A DNA stretch of 64,000 bases from Mycobacterium sp. 1245111.1 (GCF_001673405.1 NZ_LZLV01000020.1:1-64000); one strand, 5' to 3'; counted from the stretch's first letter, positions 46,424 through 55,284 are shown. Numbers and translations: made by a program. Notes: generated by a model from the sequence alone, not told the origin.

Positions 46424-47144
46424 AACCGCCCTGGTCACCGGTGGAAGCGGCGGCATCGGCAAGGCCTGCGCCGCCAAACTGTGCGAACTCGGTTACGACG
46501 TAATGCTTTCCGCACGTCGGGAGGACCCGTTGCGCGCCGCGGCCGACGAGATCGGCGCCCGCTACATCGTCGCCGACGCCTCCGATCCCGACGGTTTCGC
46601 GGCGGCCATCGACCCACTGGACACCATCGATCTCGTCGTGCACGCCGCGGGAGCACTCGGCGGAACCTACGCGCGCAAGCAGACATTCGAGCAGTGGCAG
46701 GCAATCATCTCGGCGAACCTGGACTCCTGCTTCGTGCTGACCTCGGCCACGCTGCCCAAGATGCGCGCCGGCTCCCGCTTCGTGTTCATCTCGTCGTCCG
46801 CATCCTATGAGCCGATGATGGGCCGCACCGCCTACTCCGCGTCCAAGGCCGGGATGAACGCGTTCGCCCGCGCGCTGGCTCTCGAGGTCGATCGCGACGG
46901 CATTGCCGTCCACATTGTGACGCCGGGACCGGTGGAAACCGAGATGCTGCAGGATGTTCCATTCGAGATGCAGGCCATTCAGGTTTCCGATGTCGCCGAC
47001 GCCGTTGCCTGGCTCGACACCGTGGACCCGTCGGTGGATCTACCGGAGATCCGGTTGACCGCGGTGCGGCGCGGGCCCTACGCCCGGGTGCCGGTGGTAC
47101 CCGAGGAGGTCCATCGTCGCGCCGCTAGCGCGAAAAAGTCGTGA
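46344..47144 (+). CDS. Short-chain dehydrogenase/reductase, start uncertain
   Basis: SDR with the Rossmann motif TALVTGGSGGIGKACAAKL, VHAAGALGG, a catalytic Ser in ISSSASYEP and the Tyr-Lys pair in TAYSASKAGMNAF. It is an NAD(P)-dependent alcohol/ketone oxidoreductase. The conserved N-terminus begins at 46416 (SRTALVTGG), but the in-frame codon there is ATC and no ATG/GTG/TTG lies between it and a TTG at 46344; an ATG at 46305 is the next option. All canonical starts lie well inside the GntR gene and add a Cys/Arg-rich leader unlike SDRs. Translation probably depends on coupling to the GntR gene. Its 3' end overlaps the LLM gene by 20 bp tail to tail. Confidence 0.82.
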   Translation: MPPDLTNGSTRCRRRRCPAHGITAISRTALVTGGSGGIGKACAAKLCELGYDVMLSARREDPLRAAADEIGARYIVADASDPDGFAAAIDPLDTIDLVVHAAGALGGTYARKQTFEQWQAIISANLDSCFVLTSATLPKMRAGSRFVFISSSASYEPMMGRTAYSASKAGMNAFARALALEVDRDGIAVHIVTPGPVETEMLQDVPFEMQAIQVSDVADAVAWLDTVDPSVDLPEIRLTAVRRGPYARVPVVPEEVHRRAASAKKS

Positions 47145-47976
47145 TCACCGTTTCGCCGAATTCGTCCAGCGATTCCGGCGCGGCGAAATCGGAGAACCAG
47201 ACGTAGAAGCGCTCGACGCCTTGACCGGACAAATGCCGGAAGTGTCCGGACAATTCGTCGGCATCGCCACAAATCAGGCCCGACCCTAGATTGCCGAACC
47301 GCTTGGCGCTCACCTCACGCACCTTGGCCGGATCGCTGTCCTTGCGGATGAATCCGACCATCTGCTGAATCGACACCCGGGCAGACCCGGCGGCGGGAGC
47401 CAACTCTGCGAGTCGGTCGATGTGATTGGCCGGGATGTTCCACCAATCCGCATGTCTACGAACGAGTTCCATCATCCGCCGTCCCGTCCCACCCAGAATC
47501 AACGGTATGTGACGAGTCGGTAGCGGCGACTGACTCTCGCCGGCGTCGCCACCTCGTCCCCAGTATCGATTCATCAGGTCCAGGTTTTGTTCGAGCTGTT
47601 TGACCCGGGCCAGCGGATCTTGTTGACCGACATTGAATCTCGCAAGCTCGGCAGGCCACGACCCCGAGCCGAGCCCGAGTTCGAACCTGCCGTCGGAGGC
47701 TTCCGACAGCGTGACGGCCTGCTTGGCCAGCACCGCCGGGTGGCGGAACGCGTCACAGAGCACCAGATGGCCGATCCTCAACCGCTCGGTCTTGGCGGCC
47801 ACCCAGGTCGCGACGCCCATTGCCTCCCAAATGCTTTCGTCGCGAAGCCCCGGCGCCTCGAGGTGGTCGATGAACGCGATCCCGGTGAACCCGCTGGCCT
47901 CGGCATGGCGGGCCCGTTCCACGATGTCGGCGACCGGCACCCGCACCTGCGGCAGGAACAAGTACCACTCCGGCAT
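47125..47976 (-). CDS. LLM-class flavin/F420-dependent oxidoreductase
   Basis: 283 residues of the luciferase-like monooxygenase superfamily: the TIM-barrel start PEWYLFLPQVRVPVADIVERARHAEASGFTGIAFIDHL, then LRIGHLVLCDAFRHPAVLAKQAVTLSEASDGRFELGLGSG and IPLILGGTGRRMMELVRRHADWWN. Mycobacterial members often use F420; FMN is possible. The ATG at 47976 gives the usual N-terminus; 48000 would add eight residues. It is a single gene divergent from the acyl-CoA dehydrogenase operon. Confidence 0.85.
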   Translation of the reverse strand: MPEWYLFLPQVRVPVADIVERARHAEASGFTGIAFIDHLEAPGLRDESIWEAMGVATWVAAKTERLRIGHLVLCDAFRHPAVLAKQAVTLSEASDGRFELGLGSGSWPAELARFNVGQQDPLARVKQLEQNLDLMNRYWGRGGDAGESQSPLPTRHIPLILGGTGRRMMELVRRHADWWNIPANHIDRLAELAPAAGSARVSIQQMVGFIRKDSDPAKVREVSAKRFGNLGSGLICGDADELSGHFRHLSGQGVERFYVWFSDFAAPESLDEFGETVITTFSR

Positions 47977-48040
47977 AACCGCACCACCTATTCGGATCAC
48001 ACAGCTGCTTCGCCACAGCGATTGAGTTTGTCGCGCTAGT

Positions 48041-48061
48041 TTACTATTTTTACTATGTTAG
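48041..48061. promoter_or_regulatory. TTACTA/TATGTT AT-rich promoter box upstream of the acyl-CoA dehydrogenase operon
   Basis: TTACTATTTT (48041-48050) is identical to bases 41552-41561 in the Rieske/P450 promoter. It is followed by TACTATGTTAG, which holds a TATGTT -10-like hexamer 10 nt before the ATG at 48069. It lies between the divergent LLM and dehydrogenase genes and probably serves as promoter plus operator. Confidence 0.5.
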
Positions 48062-48068
48062 AGGCCTT

Positions 48069-49142
48069 ATGGACGTCGGACTGAATTCCGGACAATTGGC
48101 GCTGCGCGACAGCGTGCGTGACGTCATGCGCACCGAATCCCCGCCCGCGACCGCGCGACAGGCCATGACAGACCCGCAGCGGTGGCGCACGGTGTGGAAG
48201 ACCGTTGTCGACCTCGGCTGGACCGAACTCGCCCAGCCCGACGACGACAGCCCGTTCGGCCGGATGGATCTCGCCGTGGTCCTCGAGGAGTGCGGGTCGG
48301 CGCTGGCACCCGTGCCGCTGCTGTCCAGCGTGGGCCTGGCGGCGGGTCTACTACGGGTGGCTGGTCCCGGTGCGACCGATGTGTTGACCGACATCGGTGC
48401 CGGCGTGGTCGCCGCGCTGGCCGTGCAACCACCTGGCCACCGGCTGCCGGGTGTTCCGATGACGCTGGCGGGCGGCCGTGTGCGGGGCCACGCGATCGCG
48501 GTGCCCGGCCTCCCCCGCGCCGAACTGGTCGTCACGCTGGCGTCGTCACCCGACGGTCCCGTCGCCGCCGTCGTCCGCGTCGGCGACGGCGTCACGTCGC
48601 AGGACGCCGAATCCACCGATCCCGTCCAACCCGCCGGCGAGGTCGACATCGACGCCGAACCCATTGCGATCGCCCCGGTCGACCTGGAGTCGGCGTTGGC
48701 AACGCCGTTGCTCGCGGTGGCCGCCGACCTGGTCGGCGTCGCGACCGCCGCGCTGGGCCGCTCGGTCGAACACGCGAAATCACGGCATCAGTTCGGCAAG
48801 CCGATCGGCGCATTCCAGGGCATCAAGCACGCGTTGGCCGACAACTATGTGGCGTTGGAGCGCGCCCGCGGCCTGACCTATGCCGCCGCTGCGCGCCTCG
48901 ACGACCCGGCGACCACACCCGCCGAGGGCTGGAGCGCCGCCGCGCTGGCCAAGGCGGCGGCCGGTGAGGCAGCGGTCGGTTGCGCGCGCACTGCGGTTCA
49001 AGTGCACGGTGCGTTGGCCCAGACCTGGGAACACGACATGCACTTGTACCTGCGGCACGCCTGGCAGGGGGCCTCGACCTTGGGCGACGGCCGCGCGCTG
49101 TACCACGCGGTGGGACGCCGCTTCGCCGGGAGCACCCGATGA
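48069..49142 (+). CDS. Acyl-CoA dehydrogenase, short subunit of a heteromeric pair (1)
   Basis: 357 residues. The C-terminal domain is well kept (SRHQFGKPIGAFQGIKHALADNYVALERARGL and VQVHGALAQTWEHDMHLYLRHAW) while the N-terminal and middle domains are shortened and divergent. This matches the small subunits of mycobacterial alpha2-beta2 acyl-CoA dehydrogenases (FadE28/ChsE type), which share two active sites with a larger partner. The partner is probably the gene at 49213. It heads an operon of five genes. Its TGA overlaps the ATG of the MIRU-like element. Confidence 0.85.
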   Translation: MDVGLNSGQLALRDSVRDVMRTESPPATARQAMTDPQRWRTVWKTVVDLGWTELAQPDDDSPFGRMDLAVVLEECGSALAPVPLLSSVGLAAGLLRVAGPGATDVLTDIGAGVVAALAVQPPGHRLPGVPMTLAGGRVRGHAIAVPGLPRAELVVTLASSPDGPVAAVVRVGDGVTSQDAESTDPVQPAGEVDIDAEPIAIAPVDLESALATPLLAVAADLVGVATAALGRSVEHAKSRHQFGKPIGAFQGIKHALADNYVALERARGLTYAAAARLDDPATTPAEGWSAAALAKAAAGEAAVGCARTAVQVHGALAQTWEHDMHLYLRHAWQGASTLGDGRALYHAVGRRFAGSTR

Positions 49143-49215
49143 CGCGCTACGACGATGCAGAGCGCAGCGATGAGGTGGGGGCACCTCCCGCTTGCGGGGG
49201 AGAGTGGCGCTCATG
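49139..49215 (+). repeat. MIRU-like element bridging two acyl-CoA dehydrogenase genes
   Basis: A 77-bp element beginning ATGACGCGCTACGACGATGC and ending in GAGTGGCGCTCATG, like the mycobacterial interspersed repetitive unit. It encodes a 25-codon frame (MTRYDDAERSDE...GEWRS) whose ATG overlaps the upstream stop (ATGA at 49139-49142) and whose TGA overlaps the downstream ATG (ATGA at 49213-49216). Family knowledge: MIRUs are found in operons with exactly these overlaps. The middle carries two hairpins not in the classical short form: GAGGTG/CACCTC and CCCGC-TT-GCGGG, followed by GGGGGAGAG, which may act as the ribosome binding site for 49213. Confidence 0.85.
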
Positions 49216-50331
49216 AGTCGTGAGTTGACGGCCGAATACGCGGCGTGGTTGACCGACTTCCTGCCCGGCGACTACTACGAGCGCTACCGCGAATACCGCT
49301 GGGACGTCCCGCTTCGCCGCGATCATCAACGGGCCGCCTTCGAGGCCGGCTGGTTGCAGCCGACCTGGCCACGCGAACATGGCGGCCGATCGCTGGGTCT
49401 GGCCGAGGCGATGGAAATCCGACTCGAGGCGGCGACGCGGTCGGCCCCGAAGCTGCCCAACGTCGCCGGGCCGGGCGTCGCGGCGCCGGGGCTGCGGCAA
49501 TTCGGCACCCCCGAGCAGATCGACCGGCTGCTCGTCCCGCTGCTGCGCGGCGACGAGTGGTGGGCGCTGGGCATGTCCGAGCCCGAAGCGGGATCCGACT
49601 TCGCCGGGCTGCGTACCCGCGCGGTCCGCGAAGGCGATATGTTCCGCGTCAAGGGCAGAAAGATCTGGACCACCCAGGCACACCTGTCGCGGTGGTGCAC
49701 CTTGTACGCCCGCACGGACCCCGATGCACCCAAGCACCGCGGAATCTCCTGCTTCATCCTCGATCTCGAATCACCCGGGCTGACCATCGAACCCATCCGG
49801 ATGGCATCCATTTCCGACGAAACCTTCTGCGAGGTCATTCTCGACGATGTCGAGATCCCCGCCGACAGCCTGCTCGGCGACCTCAACGGCGGATGGCAGG
49901 TGGCGATGTCGTCGCTGAACCATGAGCGGCAAATGATTTGGATCATGAACTGGGTGGAGATCCAGCGCGGCCTCACCGCGGTCAGGGATTCGCAGGCCAC
50001 CCACGACGATTTCGCCGCCGGCGAGGTGTTCGCCGAACTCGGCTCGCTGCTCGCCGACGCCGAAGCCCTGCGGGCCAACGGCTACCGCGCATTGAACAAC
50101 GAGCTGGCCGGGCTGCCGAGCCCGGAGGCCGACACTCTCAAGCTCCTCGGTTCGGTTACTCTGCAACGAGTTTGGGAGCTTGCCGCGGCGGCGGCCGGGC
50201 CCCGTTCGATCGACGACGCCGACCTACTTTTCGAACGCCAGGACGCGCTCGCCGCGACCATCTACGGCGGCACATCTGAGGTACAGCGCAACATCATCGC
50301 CGAGCGCCTGCTCGGACTGCCGAAGGGATGA
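49213..50331 (+). CDS. Acyl-CoA dehydrogenase, large subunit of pair 1
   Basis: 372 residues with all three acyl-CoA dehydrogenase domains: GWLQPTWPREHGG at the N-terminus, ALGMSEPEAGSDFAGLRTRA and GRKIWTTQAHLSRWC in the middle (FAD/substrate), and ATIYGGTSEVQRNIIAERLLGLP at the C-terminus (FAD-binding). It dehydrogenates an acyl-CoA at C2-C3 with FAD, passing electrons to ETF. It is probably the partner of the 48069 product. The start ATG is set by the end of the MIRU-like element; its stop overlaps the next start (ATGA). Confidence 0.9.
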   Translation: MSRELTAEYAAWLTDFLPGDYYERYREYRWDVPLRRDHQRAAFEAGWLQPTWPREHGGRSLGLAEAMEIRLEAATRSAPKLPNVAGPGVAAPGLRQFGTPEQIDRLLVPLLRGDEWWALGMSEPEAGSDFAGLRTRAVREGDMFRVKGRKIWTTQAHLSRWCTLYARTDPDAPKHRGISCFILDLESPGLTIEPIRMASISDETFCEVILDDVEIPADSLLGDLNGGWQVAMSSLNHERQMIWIMNWVEIQRGLTAVRDSQATHDDFAAGEVFAELGSLLADAEALRANGYRALNNELAGLPSPEADTLKLLGSVTLQRVWELAAAAAGPRSIDDADLLFERQDALAATIYGGTSEVQRNIIAERLLGLPKG

Positions 50332-51482
50332 CGATGGACTACGACCTCGGCACCGACGCCGTCGAACTGAGAACCCGCCTGCGCGAGCTGATCTCGACGC
50401 ACATCCCCGAAGGGTTCCTCGGCGCCTGCACCAGCGACCCCAAGGACCTGGCGACCACCGAGTCGTTCTGCAAGATGCTCGCCTCCGACGGGCTGCTGGC
50501 GCTGGCCTGGCCGAAAGAGCATGGCGGCGGCGGGGGTTCGGTGTGGCAGCAGACGGTATTACGCGAAGAGATGTGGGCGCACCACGAACCCCGCGGCGCC
50601 CAATACATGGGCATCAACTGGGTGGGACCCGCACTCATGCGTTACGGAACGGCCGAGCAGAAGGACCGCCACCTGTCCGCGATCGCCGCCGGCGAGGTGA
50701 TCTGGTGCCAGGGGTTCTCCGAGCCGGAAGCCGGGACCGACCTCGCGTCGCTGCGGACCCGCGCGGTTCGAAGCGGCGACGGTTGGCGCATCACCGGGCA
50801 AAAGGTGTGGACGTCCTACGCGCAGATGGCGTCCTGGTGCGTGCTGGCGGCCTGCACCGATCCAGACGCCCCGAAACCCAAGCGGCTCAGCCTGTTTCTG
50901 GTTCCGATGGACCGGGAGGGCATCACCGTGCGACCGATCCGGTCGATGCTGGGACCGCATCACCTCAACGAGGTGTTCCTCGACGACGTTGAAGTCTTCC
51001 CCGACGAGGTGCTCGGCGAGGTGGGCGACGGATGGCGGGTGATGCGCGAAGCCCTGGCGTTCGAGCGGGTGGGCATCGCTCGCTATGCCCGATGTGAATC
51101 GCTGCTGCACCGTATGCAGACCGAACTCGGCGACGACTGGGACCACCTGCCCGAGTCGATCCGGACGCGCTGGGTCCGGGCCCTGATCGATCTGCGCATC
51201 GCGCGGCTGCTGGCCTACCGCGCGGTGTCGCTGCAAGACGACCCGACCGCCGGCGGTGCGGCCAGCGCCGCCCGCATCGCGACCACCACCTGCGACCAGC
51301 AGGTCGCCGAGTTGCTGTTCGACGTGCTCGGCCCGTCGGCGTTGGACAGCGGCATGTCGGCACCGCTGCACGGCGCGATCGAAGACCATTGGCGTTACGC
51401 CCAGGCGGCCACCGTCGCGTCGGGCACCATCGAAGTGCAGCGAATGCTGGTCGCGCGCGAGACATTAGGAGACCACGGATGA
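50328..51482 (+). CDS. Acyl-CoA dehydrogenase, large subunit of pair 2
   Basis: 384 residues. FadE29/FadE26-like: LLALAWPKEHGGGGGSVWQQTVLREEM, CQGFSEPEAGTDLASLRTRA, TGQKVWTSYAQMASWC, LNEVFLDDVEV and the C-terminal ASGTIEVQRMLVARETLG. FAD-dependent dehydrogenation of a CoA ester. It overlaps both neighbours by 4 bp, indicating tight translational coupling with the next, smaller subunit. Confidence 0.9.
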   Translation: MTMDYDLGTDAVELRTRLRELISTHIPEGFLGACTSDPKDLATTESFCKMLASDGLLALAWPKEHGGGGGSVWQQTVLREEMWAHHEPRGAQYMGINWVGPALMRYGTAEQKDRHLSAIAAGEVIWCQGFSEPEAGTDLASLRTRAVRSGDGWRITGQKVWTSYAQMASWCVLAACTDPDAPKPKRLSLFLVPMDREGITVRPIRSMLGPHHLNEVFLDDVEVFPDEVLGEVGDGWRVMREALAFERVGIARYARCESLLHRMQTELGDDWDHLPESIRTRWVRALIDLRIARLLAYRAVSLQDDPTAGGAASAARIATTTCDQQVAELLFDVLGPSALDSGMSAPLHGAIEDHWRYAQAATVASGTIEVQRMLVARETLGDHG

Positions 51483-52414
51483 AAACCGCTCTGCCAGAAG
51501 ACATTGCCGAGTTCGCCGCGGTCGCGGGCAAGCGGCTGGTCCGGCTCGGCGGAGTGCAGGCGGCACTGCGGGCCGAGACGGAGGATCAGCTGCGGCACGA
51601 TGCCCGGATCGCCCTGTCCGACCTCGGGGCATTCGACCTCGACGTCCGGGATTCGGCGGAGGATCGGCTGGCCGCCGCGGTGCTCTGCCAGGCCGCCGGC
51701 GCGACGGCACTGCCCTACCCCCTCGTCGACGAGTTGCTCGCAATCGACGGCGCCCGACTTGCCCTGGTGAATCCCGAGACACCGCGCATCGACCACGGCG
51801 ACCTGGCTGGCGACTGGATTGCCGCCGACCTCGACGGCGCCCGCTACAACGTCCGGCCGTCCACGCGCACCGCCGCGAAACTCGGACCGTTTCTGGTGCC
51901 GGCCACCGTGAGCCGGGCCGACGGCACGGTGCCGGCGGCCGACGTCGATCTACACCTCACGCTGGGCTCGTGGCGGATCGTCGGCGCCGTGCAGCAAGCC
52001 CTGGAGATCACCCGCCAGCACGTCGTCGCCCGGATGCAGTTCGGCAAGCCGCTCGCGGAATTTCAGGCCGTCCGCTTCACCGTCGCCGACGCCTCCGTCG
52101 CCGCTCGCGGATTGTACGAACTCGCGAAGTATACGATCAGCCGCATGGAATCGTCTCCTGCGCAGGTGCGTTCGGCGGACGCCCTGGTGCTCAGGCTCAA
52201 GGCCGCCGATACCGCCCGACAGGTATTCCGCGCCGCGCATCAGCTGCTGGGGGCGCTGGGCTTCTGTGACGAGTCCGATGTCAGCGTGCTCGACAGGCAC
52301 ACCCAGCCGCTGGTTCGGCTGCCGGAAAGCGCCGAAGCGCTGGCGATACGCCTGCTCCCGGACGTTCGCAGCGGCGCACTCGAGACGTTGTTCTCCGGCC
52401 CGGTATCGGCGTGA
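51479..52414 (+). CDS. Acyl-CoA dehydrogenase, short subunit of pair 2
   Basis: 311 residues. Only the C-terminal helical domain is well conserved (VVARMQFGKPLAEFQAVRFTVADASVAARGLYELAKY); the first 180 residues are divergent and shortened, as in the partner subunits of heterotetrameric FadE enzymes. The ATG at 51479 overlaps the previous stop (ATGA). The frame extends upstream to 51389 but that part is not conserved. The stop overlaps the GTG of the following synthetase. Confidence 0.82.
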   Translation: MKTALPEDIAEFAAVAGKRLVRLGGVQAALRAETEDQLRHDARIALSDLGAFDLDVRDSAEDRLAAAVLCQAAGATALPYPLVDELLAIDGARLALVNPETPRIDHGDLAGDWIAADLDGARYNVRPSTRTAAKLGPFLVPATVSRADGTVPAADVDLHLTLGSWRIVGAVQQALEITRQHVVARMQFGKPLAEFQAVRFTVADASVAARGLYELAKYTISRMESSPAQVRSADALVLRLKAADTARQVFRAAHQLLGALGFCDESDVSVLDRHTQPLVRLPESAEALAIRLLPDVRSGALETLFSGPVSA

Positions 52415-53883
52415 CAAACCCCACGGAAGAAGGAATTCCGTTCGGCGCCAAGCTTCGACAGCTCGCCGAACAACGCGGCGACGACATTGCCGTGACCGTG
52501 ATCGCACGCGACGGGACTGCGCAGTCGTCGACGTTCGCCGAGCTCGACGGCCTGGCCAACCAATGGGGCCGCGCCTTGGCAGACGCCGGCGCCCAGGTCG
52601 GTTCGCTGGTCGCCCTGGGGATTCCGAACTCCGAGGAGTTCGTGCTGGCCGTTCTCGGATGCTGGAAGATCGGCGCGGTCCCGGTACCGATGCGCTGGGA
52701 TCTGCCCGATTGGGAACGCTCACGCGTGCTGGAGGTGATCGCCCCGACGGTTGCGATCGACGACGAGACCGGGGCCGTGCTCGCCGCCCGGGCCGCCGGT
52801 GAGTCCACCGACCCCCTGCCTGACGTGGTGTCCCCCAATGCCAACGGAATATGCAGCAGCGGATCCACTGGGCTGCCCAAGGTGATTCTGACTCTGGCGC
52901 AAGGAGTTTGGACGCCGGAGTCGTCGTTTCCGTTCCTGGCCGCCTGGACGCCGACGCCCACACCGCAGACCATCCTGGTGCCCGGTCCGATGTACCACAC
53001 CAACGGGTTCTCACCGCTGACCTACCTGCTGGGCGGCGACAGGCTGGTCATACTCGAAAAGTTCGACGCGGCAACCGTTGTCGATGCGATCGAGCTATAC
53101 CGGATCACCAACTTCACGGCCACCCCGACGATGCTTTCCCGCATTGCGGCTCTTCCTGACATCCGGCGACGGGATCTCTCCAGTGTCGCATGGATCTTGC
53201 AGGGCGCCGCGGTGATGCCACATACGTTGCTGCGCACCTGGTTCGAGCTGCTCAGCCCGGAACAGGTGGTGATGGCGTATGGCATGACCGAAGGTCTGGG
53301 ACTCACGGCGCTGCGGGGCGACGAGTGGCTCGAGCATCCGGGCAGCGTCGGCCGCGGGTTCCGCGACACCGAGGTGCGCATCTTGGATCAACAGGGCAAT
53401 CCGGTGCCCCGGGGCGAGCTCGGCGAGATATACCTGCGCTCACCGATGAGCGCCGGGTATCGGTATCTCGGCGGGGCGCCGCTGCTGCCGTCGACGCCGG
53501 ACGGCTTCCGGACCGCCGGCGACATCGGCCACATCGACGAGGACGGCTACCTCTACATCGCCGACCGCCGCAGCGACATGATCATCACCGGCGGGGCGAA
53601 TGTCTTTCCCGCCGAAGTGGAATGCGCGCTCGCCGAGCACGACGGCATCGCCGACGTGGTCGTCATCGGGCTCACCGACAGCGAGTGGGGCCGCCGCGTG
53701 CACGCCGTGATCCAGCTCGCCGACAGCGCGACGCCACTGACCGAGCACGACGTGATCGGGTACGCGAAGACCCGTCTGGCCGCCTACAAAGTCCCCAAGA
53801 GCGTGGAGTTCGTCGACCAGATCCCGCGCACCGCGGCGACCAAGGTCAACCGCTCGGCGATGGTAGAAGCTCGCGGGGGCTGA
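52411..53883 (+). CDS. Acyl-CoA synthetase (AMP-forming), second copy in cluster
   Basis: 490 residues, slightly short for the ANL family. P-loop ICSSGSTGLPKVIL, A5 region AYGMTEGLGLTAL, GDIGHIDEDGYLYIADRRSDMIITGGANVFPAEVE, and the C-terminal catalytic Lys in RTAATKVNRSAM. It forms an acyl-CoA from a carboxylate, ATP and CoA for the four upstream dehydrogenase genes. The GTG start overlaps the previous stop (GTGA). It converges on the ferredoxin reductase gene with a 2-bp gap. Confidence 0.9.
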   Translation: MTNPTEEGIPFGAKLRQLAEQRGDDIAVTVIARDGTAQSSTFAELDGLANQWGRALADAGAQVGSLVALGIPNSEEFVLAVLGCWKIGAVPVPMRWDLPDWERSRVLEVIAPTVAIDDETGAVLAARAAGESTDPLPDVVSPNANGICSSGSTGLPKVILTLAQGVWTPESSFPFLAAWTPTPTPQTILVPGPMYHTNGFSPLTYLLGGDRLVILEKFDAATVVDAIELYRITNFTATPTMLSRIAALPDIRRRDLSSVAWILQGAAVMPHTLLRTWFELLSPEQVVMAYGMTEGLGLTALRGDEWLEHPGSVGRGFRDTEVRILDQQGNPVPRGELGEIYLRSPMSAGYRYLGGAPLLPSTPDGFRTAGDIGHIDEDGYLYIADRRSDMIITGGANVFPAEVECALAEHDGIADVVVIGLTDSEWGRRVHAVIQLADSATPLTEHDVIGYAKTRLAAYKVPKSVEFVDQIPRTAATKVNRSAMVEARGG

Positions 53884-53885
53884 AC

Positions 53886-55091
53886 TCAGTCGCGTGGCTC
53901 GGGCGGAAACTCGGCGCGCGAGGCGATCGCGTCGCAGTACGCGTGCACACGGCCTGGAATCGTTCCCAGCACCGCGATGGTGCGACCGCCACGGCCATAC
54001 GCGGCGACAAACCGCCAACCCTGCGGATCGCCCTCGATGATCTCAACCGCATCGTAATCCGTTGGCACGCCCATCATTTGCAGCTTCACGTCGTACTGGT
54101 CCGACCAGAAATATGGAACGTCCTGGTAGCGCTTCGCGCGCTCCGGACCCGCCAGCAGGTTCCGAGCTGCGGCCACACCCTGACGCCCGGCATGGTCCCA
54201 GTGTTCGACACGCAGATGTCTCTCGTACAGCGGATGCCACCAGCGCGCGACATCCCCGGCTGCGACGATGTCGCGGGCACCGTCGACAGTGCCAGTGGCG
54301 TCGCAGACCACGCCATCGTCGAGGTGCAATCCGGATCCGTCCAACCAGTCGGTGGCCGGCTCAACACCGAGCCCCACGACGACCACATCCGCAGAAATCT
54401 GCGACCCGTCGGTCAGGCCAACGGCTTTCACGTCACCGTTGCCGATAAACTCCTCGACGCCAACGCCGACTCGAACGTCCACGCCGCGCTGACGGTGCAA
54501 ACCGGCCCAACGCGAAGCCATCTCCTTGCCCAGCGCGGCCAACAGCGGACCATCAGATTTCTCGATCAGCGTCACCTGCAGCCCAATCGATCGGCAACTC
54601 GCGGCGACTTCGGCACCGATAAAGCCACCGCCGACCACGACCACCCGGGAGCGGTGTCCCAGACGATCCCGTATTGCCAGGCAGTCGTCGACGGTCCGCA
54701 GTACATACACTCCGCCGAGGGTCGCTCCGCTTTTCCATTCACGTGGGACGGCACCGCTGGCGATCACCAGTCCGTCGAAATGCATGGCCAGGTCTTGGTC
54801 GTCGTCGCGAACGTGAAGGGTTCGCGACGCCGTGTCCAACTTGACCGCGGACGCGCCCCGCAGCACCCGCGCTCCGACATCGAACTGCGGCGCCATATCG
54901 ACGCCGGCCCGGTGCACCTGGCCGGTGAGCAATTTCTTCGAAAGCGGCGGACGGTGATAAGGCGCGTGTCGCTCGGTTCCGACAATCGTCAAGTTTCCGT
55001 CGAAGCCCTCCTGCCGCAACGTTTCAGCCGCCCGTGTGCCGGCCACCCCGGCACCAACGACGACAATGTTCTCGAGCTGAGCAGTCGGCAT
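53886..55091 (-). CDS. Ferredoxin reductase (putidaredoxin/rubredoxin reductase family)
   Basis: 401 residues. FAD motif VVVGAGVAGTRAAETLR, the family-typical RPPLSKKLLTG, the NADH motif VVVVGGGFIGAEVAASC, and DIVAAGDVARWWHP with the C-terminal reductase domain (VEHWDHAGRQG). It transfers electrons from NADH through FAD to a small iron-sulfur ferredoxin. It is last in the operon diiron protein - ferredoxin - reductase, 4 bp after the ferredoxin. It can also serve the P450 ferredoxin at 42822. Confidence 0.9.
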   Translation of the reverse strand: MPTAQLENIVVVGAGVAGTRAAETLRQEGFDGNLTIVGTERHAPYHRPPLSKKLLTGQVHRAGVDMAPQFDVGARVLRGASAVKLDTASRTLHVRDDDQDLAMHFDGLVIASGAVPREWKSGATLGGVYVLRTVDDCLAIRDRLGHRSRVVVVGGGFIGAEVAASCRSIGLQVTLIEKSDGPLLAALGKEMASRWAGLHRQRGVDVRVGVGVEEFIGNGDVKAVGLTDGSQISADVVVVGLGVEPATDWLDGSGLHLDDGVVCDATGTVDGARDIVAAGDVARWWHPLYERHLRVEHWDHAGRQGVAAARNLLAGPERAKRYQDVPYFWSDQYDVKLQMMGVPTDYDAVEIIEGDPQGWRFVAAYGRGGRTIAVLGTIPGRVHAYCDAIASRAEFPPEPRD

Positions 55092-55095
55092 GGAG

Positions 55096-55284
55096 TCACT
55101 CCTGGACTGTGATTGCCTGAGTCGGACACGACACCTGAGCTCCGAGCAATTGCTGACGCAGCGCCGCGGCCGGCTCCTCCTGAAGCACGTGCAATCCGTC
55201 TTCGCGTACGTCGAACACCTCGTGGCAGATGCTCATGCACACGCCGTTGCCGTCGCAGGTGTCCAGATCGACCGAAACCTTCAT
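55096..55284 (-). CDS. 3Fe-4S-type ferredoxin, second in cluster
   Basis: 62 residues from the ATG at 55284 (a GTG at 55287 adds one). Cysteines: CDGNGVC near the N-terminus, a further Cys four residues later (MSICHE), and CPTQAI near the C-terminus. The extra Cys could permit a 4Fe-4S cluster. The start overlaps the stop of the diiron-protein gene and the reductase follows after 4 bp, so the three products are probably made together as an electron-transfer chain. Confidence 0.88.
   Translation of the reverse strand: MKVSVDLDTCDGNGVCMSICHEVFDVREDGLHVLQEEPAAALRQQLLGAQVSCPTQAITVQE

Noticed and set aside
49139..49216. 25-codon frame in the MIRU-like element as an independent gene
   Set aside because: It is a constant part of the repeat and most likely a translational linker, so it is described within the repeat instead of as a separate gene.
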